From the NCBI RefSeq assembly GCF_040096455.1, contig NZ_JBBMER010000009.1, positions 46,614 to 110,613 of the forward strand: DNA of 64,000 nt, given 5' to 3'. The stretch's first letter is position 1, and each line of letters begins with the position of its first letter. The position numbers and the translations under genes are program-made. The notes under the pieces are model-generated. The model had not been told where the DNA came from. It did no database searches and worked only from the letters and a program-made list of their open reading frames with translations. Positions 41,897 through 49,687 of this stretch are shown here, one piece after another. Source of the DNA: Lachnospira rogosae (GTDB lineage: Bacteria > Bacillota > Clostridia > Lachnospirales > Lachnospiraceae).

Positions 41897-43620
41897 TAGC
41901 TGTCAGTAGGGGTAATAATGCTGTTAGTTATGGTGTCAATAATATACATAATGCTGTTAATTGTGATGTCCATAATATATATAATGCTGGTTGTGGTATG
42001 AGCAGTGATATGTGTAATAAGGACATTTTACATATATCATTGCCGGCACAATTGACAGTTATGGCGGCAATGGTATTAATGGTTGTGATTTCCCTGATTA
42101 CAACGTGCATTAAGTCATCACTGCAATCAGGGTATTATACGGTTGTTAAACAGAGCTGCAGGTTGTCGGAGGAGTCAGTATTTGCAAGTTATAATAACCA
42201 GCTGCTTAAAGATTTTAATATATTTGCATTGAATAAATCGGACATACTCAATAATAAACTGTGCAGTTATATTAACGAAAATATAAGCAGTTATTCACCA
42301 AATATAAGCTTATCAGATTGTGCTTTTAATACGTTTTCGTATATGACAGATAATGAGGGATATGGTGTCGAGGAGCAGATTGTTAAGGCTATGGAATATG
42401 GAATGTATAGCAATGTGCTTGATAAAGAACAACAGTCTATTCTAAGTGGCGAAGAACAGGAGAATGTCCAGAATGATAAAGAACAAGAGTCTGTTCAAGC
42501 TGATAATGAATGTAAGTATGTTAGATGTGGTGAAAATTTAAGTGAGGCACAGGCATATTCTGAGCAGTTTATGGAAGATAATGAAAACTTAAAAAAGGAT
42601 CTGGCTGATATGTTAGAGCAGTCTGATGATGGTGATATGCAGTATGAAGATAGACAGAAAGAACAGATTAATACTTCGTTAAATGCAGTATGGCAGTTGT
42701 ATGAATACCTGAAGTCAGGAATTTGTGAGACTGTGACAGAAGGCAGGATTTCTAACAAATATATAGAAATACAGGAGCTTGCAGATGAATACATTAAGAG
42801 CCGTGACATTTCTTTTATAAATAAAGATGAAATAAAAAGAAGCATCGAAGCAAGCAGGAATGAAGATACATTAAAGAAAAATGTATTAAGCACGGAATAT
42901 GTTGCGAAGCATTTTATCTGTTATACGGACACATCACCGGGTGATAATGACAGAGCAGGAAGCAGTGCTTTATTAGATTATGAAATGGAATATATTATTG
43001 GAGGTGAACATAATGACAGAAAGAATGTATACAAGGTAATTAATCAGTTAGCTGTTATAAGAGAGGGTGTTAACCTATCTTATCTTATAAGTTCACAGGA
43101 TAAGATGTCAGAGGCTTATATGCTGGCGGCGGCACTGGTGGGAGTTACTGGCTGTGATCTGGCAGTCAGGCTTGTGCAGTACATTATTGTTTCGATATGG
43201 GCATACGCTGAATCTATAGTTGAGTTAAGAAAATTGCTGGCAGGAGAAACAATAGCTCTTATTAAGAACAGGGATAACTGGATATTACAGCTAAGTTCAT
43301 TAGTAGATGAAAAGCTGAATTTGCAATCCCTGATAAATAATATTACATCATATGAGGCTGTGAATAATAATAAAGTTGAGGAAAATGGCAGGGATAATGG
43401 TATTGGTTATAAAGAATATTTAAAGCTGTTAATTATGTTTATGAACAAATCGGACAGAAATTACCGCATTGCAGCATTAATGGAATTAAGAATGATTATG
43501 TATGGGCACAGCGGATTCAGAATGAAGAATTACATATATGCAGCTTTCGGAGCTGCACATTTTAAGATGAATGGTACAGGCAGTGTGTACAGGCAGAAGC
43601 TGTCATACAGTTATATTTAG
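41893..43620 (+). CDS. Tad-locus membrane protein, DUF5702-like
   Basis: This 575-residue protein has an Asn/Val-rich N-terminus, one membrane helix (about residues 54-73, AQLTVMAAMVLMVVISLITTC) and a large outside domain with long helices. A Gln/Glu/Asn-rich linker at about 180-205 looks disordered. Proteins of this kind accompany TadE/Flp genes in Lachnospiraceae, and I place it near DUF5702 with moderate confidence. The helix with SLQSGYYTVVKQS after it is reminiscent of a pseudopilin. It starts inside the flp stop codon (ATGA), so it is translationally coupled. Confidence 0.65.
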   Translation: MIAVSRGNNAVSYGVNNIHNAVNCDVHNIYNAGCGMSSDMCNKDILHISLPAQLTVMAAMVLMVVISLITTCIKSSLQSGYYTVVKQSCRLSEESVFASYNNQLLKDFNIFALNKSDILNNKLCSYINENISSYSPNISLSDCAFNTFSYMTDNEGYGVEEQIVKAMEYGMYSNVLDKEQQSILSGEEQENVQNDKEQESVQADNECKYVRCGENLSEAQAYSEQFMEDNENLKKDLADMLEQSDDGDMQYEDRQKEQINTSLNAVWQLYEYLKSGICETVTEGRISNKYIEIQELADEYIKSRDISFINKDEIKRSIEASRNEDTLKKNVLSTEYVAKHFICYTDTSPGDNDRAGSSALLDYEMEYIIGGEHNDRKNVYKVINQLAVIREGVNLSYLISSQDKMSEAYMLAAALVGVTGCDLAVRLVQYIIVSIWAYAESIVELRKLLAGETIALIKNRDNWILQLSSLVDEKLNLQSLINNITSYEAVNNNKVEENGRDNGIGYKEYLKLLIMFMNKSDRNYRIAALMELRMIMYGHSGFRMKNYIYAAFGAAHFKMNGTGSVYRQKLSYSYI

Positions 43621-43722
43621 CAAATGTGCCTTTCTACACAGAATAAGTTGGTTGATTATATTTAAGAAGGGAGGAAAGATAAGATTTACCCGCAGAAAAA
43701 AGAAAATGGAGTGCATAGTATT

Positions 43723-44577
43723 ATGCGGACAATCCATAACTACAGGAATTTAATAACGCCAGTAATTAATAGAATATTATCAAGAACCATAAAGTGTAGC
43801 AAGGCACATAACTTAAATGCTTCGGCAAGTGTGGAGGGAGCAATTGTAATTCCTCTGTTTATATATGCTGTTATGTCAATTATGTTTATTATGCAGGTTA
43901 TAGCAGTGCGAATCCACATCAACAATGCCTTTTATGTGACATTAAGAAAATGTGCAGGCTATGTATATGTTTATGAAAATAGTGGAAATGTCCCAAAGGG
44001 AATGGTGGCAGAGACAATAAGACGATTGCTTATAGACGAGATAGGAACAGATTATGCTGCTGACCATAACATAATGGGTGGTAATGCCGGAATTATGTTT
44101 ATGAGTTCTAAGATATTAAATGACAATTCAGTTATAGATATAAAGCTTACATACAGTATCAAAAATCCTTTTGATATATTTGGTCTGTCTACAATAAGAG
44201 TTACCGACAGAAAGAGGATAAATGCGTGGCTTGGGGAGGATAAAGATAATTTTGCAGGAAATGTGTCAGATAAAGAATATGTGTACATTACAGCCGGGGG
44301 CGAAGTATATCATACTGATAAGGAATGTACATATTTGTTAAGATACATATTGGAGGCTGACAGGTCATGTATGGATGTTTTAAGGAATGCTTCGGGTGCT
44401 AAATATTATTCGTGTGAACATTGCGGACAGACAAAAGATACAACATCAATTTATTATACATTATATGGGACAAGATACCACAGCTCGCGTAATTGTACAG
44501 AACTTAAAAGAAATATTCAGAAAGTCAGTAAAGACAGTGTCAGTGACCGCAGGTTGTGCGAAAAGTGTCAGGAATAA
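43723..44577 (+). CDS. TadE-like pseudopilin with duplicated Cys/His module
   Basis: The N-terminus carries a TadE-like segment (ASASVEGAIVIPLFIYAVMSIMFIMQVIAV, with Glu five residues into the helix). The last 90 residues contain a motif given twice: YHTDKECTYLLR...YYSCEHCG and YHSSRNCTELKR...RLCEKCQE. Each has H-x5-C and a late C-x2-C, which could bind zinc or form disulfides. Such a module is unusual for a pseudopilin. Length is 284 residues from ATG 43723 (GGAG 11 nt upstream); GTG 43711 is an alternative. Confidence 0.75.
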   Translation: MRTIHNYRNLITPVINRILSRTIKCSKAHNLNASASVEGAIVIPLFIYAVMSIMFIMQVIAVRIHINNAFYVTLRKCAGYVYVYENSGNVPKGMVAETIRRLLIDEIGTDYAADHNIMGGNAGIMFMSSKILNDNSVIDIKLTYSIKNPFDIFGLSTIRVTDRKRINAWLGEDKDNFAGNVSDKEYVYITAGGEVYHTDKECTYLLRYILEADRSCMDVLRNASGAKYYSCEHCGQTKDTTSIYYTLYGTRYHSSRNCTELKRNIQKVSKDSVSDRRLCEKCQE

Positions 44578-44593
44578 GACAGGGGGGGAGCAG

Positions 44594-45064
44594 ATGTTAA
44601 AGACATTATATTTGATTATATGGCTTGCGGCGATGTCATACGCAGATATAAAAAGAAGAAAGATTAACATTATAAGTATTGTGGTTATGGGAGCTGGTAT
44701 TATTATGCTGCATTTAGCAGACGTTATTGATGGAAGTGAATTAGAACTACATTTATTGATTAGAGATTATTATATTCCGGCAGTTATTATAGGAGCAGGT
44801 CTTTATATTATTGCACGGATCACACATATAACAGGTGAGGCTGATGCAATAGTAATAGCATATATAACTGTGCTTACAGGAATGTATATAACGATACAGA
44901 CAGTGTTGTTATCTATGTTTCTAATAATTATCGCCGGGGGAACGTTGATAGCAGGAGGAAGAATGAAGCTAAGGACGTCTATGCCATATATACCATTTTT
45001 GTTGGTGTCATTAGTGTGTTGTGTTATTGGTGGTGGAACTATATTAAGAACTTTATTACAGTAA
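44594..45064 (+). CDS. Second A24-type prepilin peptidase
   Basis: This 156-residue membrane protein resembles the first peptidase of the locus. The first Asp motif is SYADIKRRKINI and the second is HITGEADAIVIA, where the family usually has GxGD; the GEAD form keeps the Asp. It has about five helices. Two peptidases in one Tad operon may divide labour between Flp and TadE/F substrates. GGGGGGGAG precedes ATG 44594, and the frame upstream of that overlaps the TadE-like gene and was not used. Confidence 0.75.
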   Translation: MLKTLYLIIWLAAMSYADIKRRKINIISIVVMGAGIIMLHLADVIDGSELELHLLIRDYYIPAVIIGAGLYIIARITHITGEADAIVIAYITVLTGMYITIQTVLLSMFLIIIAGGTLIAGGRMKLRTSMPYIPFLLVSLVCCVIGGGTILRTLLQ

Positions 45065-45096
45065 CAGTTGTCAGTGTTTAAGAAATGGAGAGATGT

Positions 45097-45498
45097 ATGA
45101 AAGTAGTAGAAAATGCAATTATTGTTCCGATATTTACAATGATAATTATTGCACTGATAAGTGTTGGGATTTATATGCACGATAGGATAATCATAAGGAA
45201 TATGGTGAGTCAGATATCGATAGAGTATGAAAAGGAAAGTGATATTACTGCAAGGAAAGAGCTGATAAAAAGAGGAGAGAGGTATGCGGCAGACAGGACT
45301 ATGTTCCTTCGGGATATAAATATATATGATGACAGGGTATATCAACAGGACGAAAGCATAGTGTGTAGTGCCAGTTTTCCGGTTATAGGAAGTTACGCAG
45401 GTATGTCAGATATATGTAATATTAGTGAAAATGTAAATAAAATAGATAATGCCCGGTTGATACGAAAGACAAATGCTCTTATGGAGGTGGTTGGATAA
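45097..45498 (+). CDS. TadE/TadF-like minor pseudopilin
   Basis: This is a 133-residue protein with a short leader, a membrane helix (VENAIIVPIFTMIIIALISVGIYMH, where VENAIIVP recalls the TadE VEFAL motif) and a small extracellular domain. GGAGAG lies before ATG 45097; the earlier ATG 45085 overlaps that box. The stop TAA shares one base with the ATG of the next gene, so both are coupled. Assignment rests on the helix motif and location. Confidence 0.68.
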   Translation: MKVVENAIIVPIFTMIIIALISVGIYMHDRIIIRNMVSQISIEYEKESDITARKELIKRGERYAADRTMFLRDINIYDDRVYQQDESIVCSASFPVIGSYAGMSDICNISENVNKIDNARLIRKTNALMEVVG

Positions 45499-47144
45499 TG
45501 AGCCAGTATTGTGGTGAGGATTTAAGCATTAAATATGAAAGAAATAATAATATAAGTTATGCGGTGGTTGATATAACTGATAGCAATGAGCTGGTTGAGT
45601 ATGAGATGAAAATGCTTATGCGAAACAGGCCTGATTATTTTCTTCAATTTTCCATTAACGAGATTAATTCAAGAAAATGTATATATTATGATATAACTTC
45701 AAAACAGCAGTTAAGCACATTGCTTGAATATGGCAAGGTTAATATGTCTGATGTGCAGTCATTGCTTGGCAACATATCTAAGATGGCAAGAGTTGTAAAT
45801 GAATATATGCTTAATCTTGATCGTGTAATATTAGACCCAGGATGTATATATATTTCTTTAGTAGATAAGAAAGTGTATTTTATGTATTCCCTGCTGGATA
45901 ATAATACGGATTTTTATGGGAAAATGCGAAGCCTGTATGAATATATATTAGAAAGATTTGACCATTCAATTGAAAAAATAAGACTTGTAAAATTCTATGA
46001 AGCGTACCAGAGAATTCTTGTAAGAGATTACACACCATATAATCTTATGCAGTTATTTGAAGATAATGAAGATGAAAGTAATTCGGTGGATAAAAGTGGT
46101 TCTGATAATACGGCGGAGGGTGGTGAGTATTCTAATATTATCAATAATACAGAGGGAATGGCAGGCTCTAAGGTTCTCAATAATGCTGATAGTGTGGTAA
46201 ATTGCAGGGGTGTAAATAATAATGAGAGCACCGTCAATTCTAAATTCCGAAGAAAATCGGATAGTGTACCGGATTTTAGTTCCCAAAGAAATATTAATAA
46301 GGGAAGCAGTGCTGATGAGCCGCATACAGATATTAAAGATAAAAGATCATATGCTAATGGGAAGATATTATCAGCGGTAAGACCGGAGCCAGTTGGTGTT
46401 GAAGAGCATAATAAATGCATTGACAAAAAGACACAGCTTATATTAAAGGCAGTGGCAGTTTTATTGTTATATAACTCAGCGGCAAGTCTTTTGTTTCGTA
46501 GTTATGCGGTTGTAAAGCTGGATACAGTTGTATCGGCAGCATTACTTATAGCTGGAATTGTGTTGTTCTATATTGCAGATAAGGCGGGTGTGCTTGTTGG
46601 AGATTTAAAGCAGGCGAAGTCAGAAAATGTCAACGAAATTCCGTATCGTTTTGACCTTAACGAGGAGATTGATAATAAGCTTGTAACGGCAGAGGTTATT
46701 AAAGATAATGAGGGAAATGTAGATAATAGGGCAGAAGAATGTGAGCATACAATTCTTTTAAGTGACTATCTTAAATCACTGGCAGAAGAAGATAATAAGA
46801 ATAATAAGCTTTGCCTTCAAGGTCTGACAGATGATTTGTTTCCTGATGTAAGACCTGATAATGGAGAATATGATAATGTTAATAATACCATTGGTCTGTG
46901 TAAGTTTCCCTGCACAGTTGGAAGCATCAGGGAAGCTTCTGATGTATACATAGACAATCCGGTTATAAGTAAGCTTCACGCCTGTTTTTCGTATGGCGAT
47001 AAAGGTTTCTTTGTAGAGGATATGAATTCGACTAATGGTACTTATATTAATGGTGAGAGACTGAAGGTGCATACAAGAGTTAATATTAATAATGGAGATA
47101 TATTAAAGTTTGCGGCGTATGAGTTCAAAGTAAGTATAGTATAA
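45498..47144 (+). CDS. DUF6382/FHA-domain membrane protein of the Tad locus
   Basis: The N-terminal 190 residues match the DUF6382 pattern (YFLQFSINEINSRKCIYYDITSKQQLSTLLEY), followed by a long Ser/Asn-rich linker, one or two membrane helices (about residues 315-365) and a C-terminal FHA domain with the phosphothreonine-binding core CTVGSIREASDVYIDNPVISKLHA and DMNSTNGTYINGERL. FHA domains read Ser/Thr kinase signals, so pilus output may be under phospho-control, although no kinase lies here. 548 residues. Last gene of the operon. Confidence 0.82.
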   Translation: MSQYCGEDLSIKYERNNNISYAVVDITDSNELVEYEMKMLMRNRPDYFLQFSINEINSRKCIYYDITSKQQLSTLLEYGKVNMSDVQSLLGNISKMARVVNEYMLNLDRVILDPGCIYISLVDKKVYFMYSLLDNNTDFYGKMRSLYEYILERFDHSIEKIRLVKFYEAYQRILVRDYTPYNLMQLFEDNEDESNSVDKSGSDNTAEGGEYSNIINNTEGMAGSKVLNNADSVVNCRGVNNNESTVNSKFRRKSDSVPDFSSQRNINKGSSADEPHTDIKDKRSYANGKILSAVRPEPVGVEEHNKCIDKKTQLILKAVAVLLLYNSAASLLFRSYAVVKLDTVVSAALLIAGIVLFYIADKAGVLVGDLKQAKSENVNEIPYRFDLNEEIDNKLVTAEVIKDNEGNVDNRAEECEHTILLSDYLKSLAEEDNKNNKLCLQGLTDDLFPDVRPDNGEYDNVNNTIGLCKFPCTVGSIREASDVYIDNPVISKLHACFSYGDKGFFVEDMNSTNGTYINGERLKVHTRVNINNGDILKFAAYEFKVSIV

Positions 47145-47253
47145 AGTAAGTGTATAAAGTCAGTACAGTAAATGTCGCCAAAATCTAATACTTGTGTTAC
47201 AATTATCGGAAAGCTTAATTGATAACAGGTATATTTGGGAGGATATTAATTAT

Positions 47254-48246
47254 ATGAATGTAAACATATATTATGGTGGACGAGGTCTTGTAGATGACCC
47301 GACAATTGTCGTTATTAACAGAATCCAGGAAGTGTTAGAGGAACTTAATGTTCACGTTACAAGGTATAATCTTTATGAGATAAAGAATACAATTACAACT
47401 CTTTCGCAGTCAGTAGTTGAGGCAGACGGAGTTGTGTTTGCTACTACAGTTGAGTGGGTTGGTATGGGAGGCTATATGCAGACACTTCTTGACTCCTGCT
47501 GGCTATATGCAGACAAGAGCAGAACATCATCTACGTATATGTTTCCGGTGGTTATGTCAAGAGCATATGGAGAACGTGAAGTTGTTACAGCACTCAGCAA
47601 TTCGTGGGAGATAATAGGTGGAGTTGTAGGCGAGTCATTAAGTGCTTATGTAGACGATACAACAGATTTTGAATTTAATAACGAATATAAAGAGATAATC
47701 GAAAAATATGCTGAAAATATATACAGAACCATATCAAAGGGCTTAAGAAATCTTCCTTCAAGCAGTCAGACTATAAGAAAGAATGTTATTAAAGAGGTTG
47801 TTAATTTCACACCTCAGGAGAGTGAACAGCTATCTAAGTATGCATCTGATGATGAATTTGTTAAGACACAGAAAGAGGATATAGAGTCACTTGCAAGCAT
47901 ATATAAAGAACTTCTTAGTGATGAACAGAATGGTGGAGATGATTATTATCTTAGCGTATTCAGAAATCATTTTAAGCCACAGCTTAATTATAATGGCAGG
48001 TATATGTTTATGATAAGCGATAAGGATAAGAATATTATAGTTAATGTTCAGGGAAGCAATCTTACAGTAGAGTTTGGTCAGGATATGGAAGCTGATGTTA
48101 TTGGTAAAATGTCTAAAGAAACCTTTGACCGCATAGTTCAGGGGAGAATTACATTCCACAGGGCATTTATGACTGGAGATATGACAGCCAAAGGTAATTT
48201 CAGAACATTAAGAATGTTAGACGAAGTATTTAATTTTGAAGATTAA
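47254..48246 (+). CDS. Flavodoxin-like protein fused to an SCP2-type sterol carrier domain
   Basis: The first 180 residues look like an NADPH-dependent FMN reductase/flavodoxin (VNIYYGGRGLVDDPT, VEADGVVFATTVEWVGMGGYMQTLLDSCW). After a helical linker, the last 110 residues resemble the SCP2 lipid-carrier domain (FMISDKDKNIIVNVQGSNLTVEFGQDMEADVIGKMSKETFDRIVQGRI, FMTGDMTAKGNFRTLRML). The pairing suggests a redox step on a lipid-like substrate, which is inference. GGGAGG precedes ATG 47254. Its 3' end overlaps the convergent kinase gene by 17 bp. Confidence 0.72.
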   Translation: MNVNIYYGGRGLVDDPTIVVINRIQEVLEELNVHVTRYNLYEIKNTITTLSQSVVEADGVVFATTVEWVGMGGYMQTLLDSCWLYADKSRTSSTYMFPVVMSRAYGEREVVTALSNSWEIIGGVVGESLSAYVDDTTDFEFNNEYKEIIEKYAENIYRTISKGLRNLPSSSQTIRKNVIKEVVNFTPQESEQLSKYASDDEFVKTQKEDIESLASIYKELLSDEQNGGDDYYLSVFRNHFKPQLNYNGRYMFMISDKDKNIIVNVQGSNLTVEFGQDMEADVIGKMSKETFDRIVQGRITFHRAFMTGDMTAKGNFRTLRMLDEVFNFED

Positions 48247-49060
48247 AAGCGAAAACTGTAGTTACTATATCATTATCGGATATGATATTCCAGTCAATGC
48301 CGCTTAAAAGGCATATCTGGTTCACAATTGAAAGACCAAGACCAGTGTGACCCTTGTGTGTTGTGTAGAAAGGCTTGCAGAGCTTACTTTTAAGTCCAGG
48401 TCTGTTACAGTTATTATCATTAATGTCATTGTTAATGCAGGAGCTGATATTATCAGGCTGGTAAATAGAGCTGCCGTTATTGGTTTTCTTACTGCCTATT
48501 GAAAGAATCAGCTGATCTTTAATGTCAGGTGACATTATAGCGGACAATATAAGTATACAATTGTTACAGTTACGCTCACTGGCGGCTTCGTAAGCATTAT
48601 CAATGATTTCTTTTAAGGCAATATTAAGATAATGAGAGCTGGCATATATTGAAGCTGAACTACATTCCAGGCTGATATCAGAAGTATCAAGGGCTATAAG
48701 ACCATTGTATCTTGATTTGATATATTCATTAATGTTGTTAATGATATCAGATAGAGTACAGCTTACCGTTTCGCTTTGCTTGAAGCTGTATCTGTAGATA
48801 GATGTTCTTTCAAGATAATTAACAAGTTCATCTATTGTTGAACCCATATTATTCCAGAATTTGTTACTGCGAAGTTCATCATTGCGGCTTGAAAGAAGCT
48901 GGTAGCAGGTTTTTAAATAGGCTGCCTGGTTCTTGATTTCGTGAGAGATTACAGAGCTTTCTTCAAGGGCGGCACTGCATACGCTGTTAATTGCATCAGA
49001 TAACTGTTTATTATCACTACAGTTATTGGATATAGTTGTATATTCGTTAAAAGTTAGCAT
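48230..49060 (-). CDS. Soluble GHKL-type histidine kinase without sensor domain
   Basis: This is a 276-residue protein with a phospho-acceptor helix (SSVISHEIKNQAAYLKT, His flanked by E-I-K-N), an N box (LKEIIDNAYEAA), and a late G box (FYTTHKGHTGLGLSIVNQI) of the HATPase_c fold. There is no membrane helix and little sequence before the His box, so the signal must come from another protein or the cytoplasm. No response regulator is adjacent; the orphan LytTR regulator at 12.4 kb is too distant to pair by position. GGGG lies 6 nt before ATG 49060, and ATG 49072 is the alternative. Confidence 0.8.
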   Translation of the reverse strand: MLTFNEYTTISNNCSDNKQLSDAINSVCSAALEESSVISHEIKNQAAYLKTCYQLLSSRNDELRSNKFWNNMGSTIDELVNYLERTSIYRYSFKQSETVSCTLSDIINNINEYIKSRYNGLIALDTSDISLECSSASIYASSHYLNIALKEIIDNAYEAASERNCNNCILILSAIMSPDIKDQLILSIGSKKTNNGSSIYQPDNISSCINNDINDNNCNRPGLKSKLCKPFYTTHKGHTGLGLSIVNQICLLSGIDWNIISDNDIVTTVFAFNLQN

Positions 49061-49202
49061 TACAATCCCCATTCTGCCATTTGGCTGTACTTTTTTGTCT
49101 TTTAAAGCAAATAATATTGTAATCCACCTTGCTTTAAGTTATTATACGAGTATATACTGAAACATAAAATAAGTAAATAATAAATGGGAGGAGATATGCT
49201 CT

Positions 49203-49619
49203 ATGAAAAAAGATGATTGCATATTCTGCAAGCTGGCTAATGGAGACATACCAACTAATTCATTATATGAGGATGATATTGTAAAAGTTATATTTGATGC
49301 AGGTCCTGCATCAGATGGACACGTTTTAATTCTTCCAAAGAACCATTATGATGACATATATTCTATGGACGAAGATACAGCAGCTCATGTATTTAAGGTT
49401 GCTACAAGGATTGCCAAAGCATATAAACAGTCATTGGATTATGAAGGACTTAATATAGTACAGAATAATGGCGAGGCAGCAGGCCAGACGGTATTCCATT
49501 TTCATATGCACATCATTCCTAGATATAAGAATGATACAGTTAATGTAGGCTGGAAGCCGGGAGAAGCTAAAGAAGATGTTATTAATGCTATAAAGAATAA
49601 GGTTACACCTTATTTATAA
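49203..49619 (+). CDS. HIT-family nucleotide hydrolase
   Basis: This 138-residue protein of the histidine triad superfamily has the CIFCKLANGDIPTNSLYEDD opening and the active motif HFHMHIIPR. It should hydrolyse nucleoside phosphoramidates or dinucleotides (Hint/HinT-like). GGGAGGAG is 9 nt upstream of ATG 49203. The gap from 49061 holds divergent promoters for this gene and the kinase, without a clear pair of boxes. Confidence 0.88.
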   Translation: MKKDDCIFCKLANGDIPTNSLYEDDIVKVIFDAGPASDGHVLILPKNHYDDIYSMDEDTAAHVFKVATRIAKAYKQSLDYEGLNIVQNNGEAAGQTVFHFHMHIIPRYKNDTVNVGWKPGEAKEDVINAIKNKVTPYL

Positions 49620-49687
49620 AATATAAGCATATAATTAATAGCTAGATGTTTAATAACATATATAATATTCAGGAGGAACAATAATCA

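Noticed and set aside
44803..45345. 180-codon minus-strand frame over the second prepilin peptidase
   Set aside because: Tyr/Asn/Ile-rich shadow; both plus-strand genes have start sites and family motifs.
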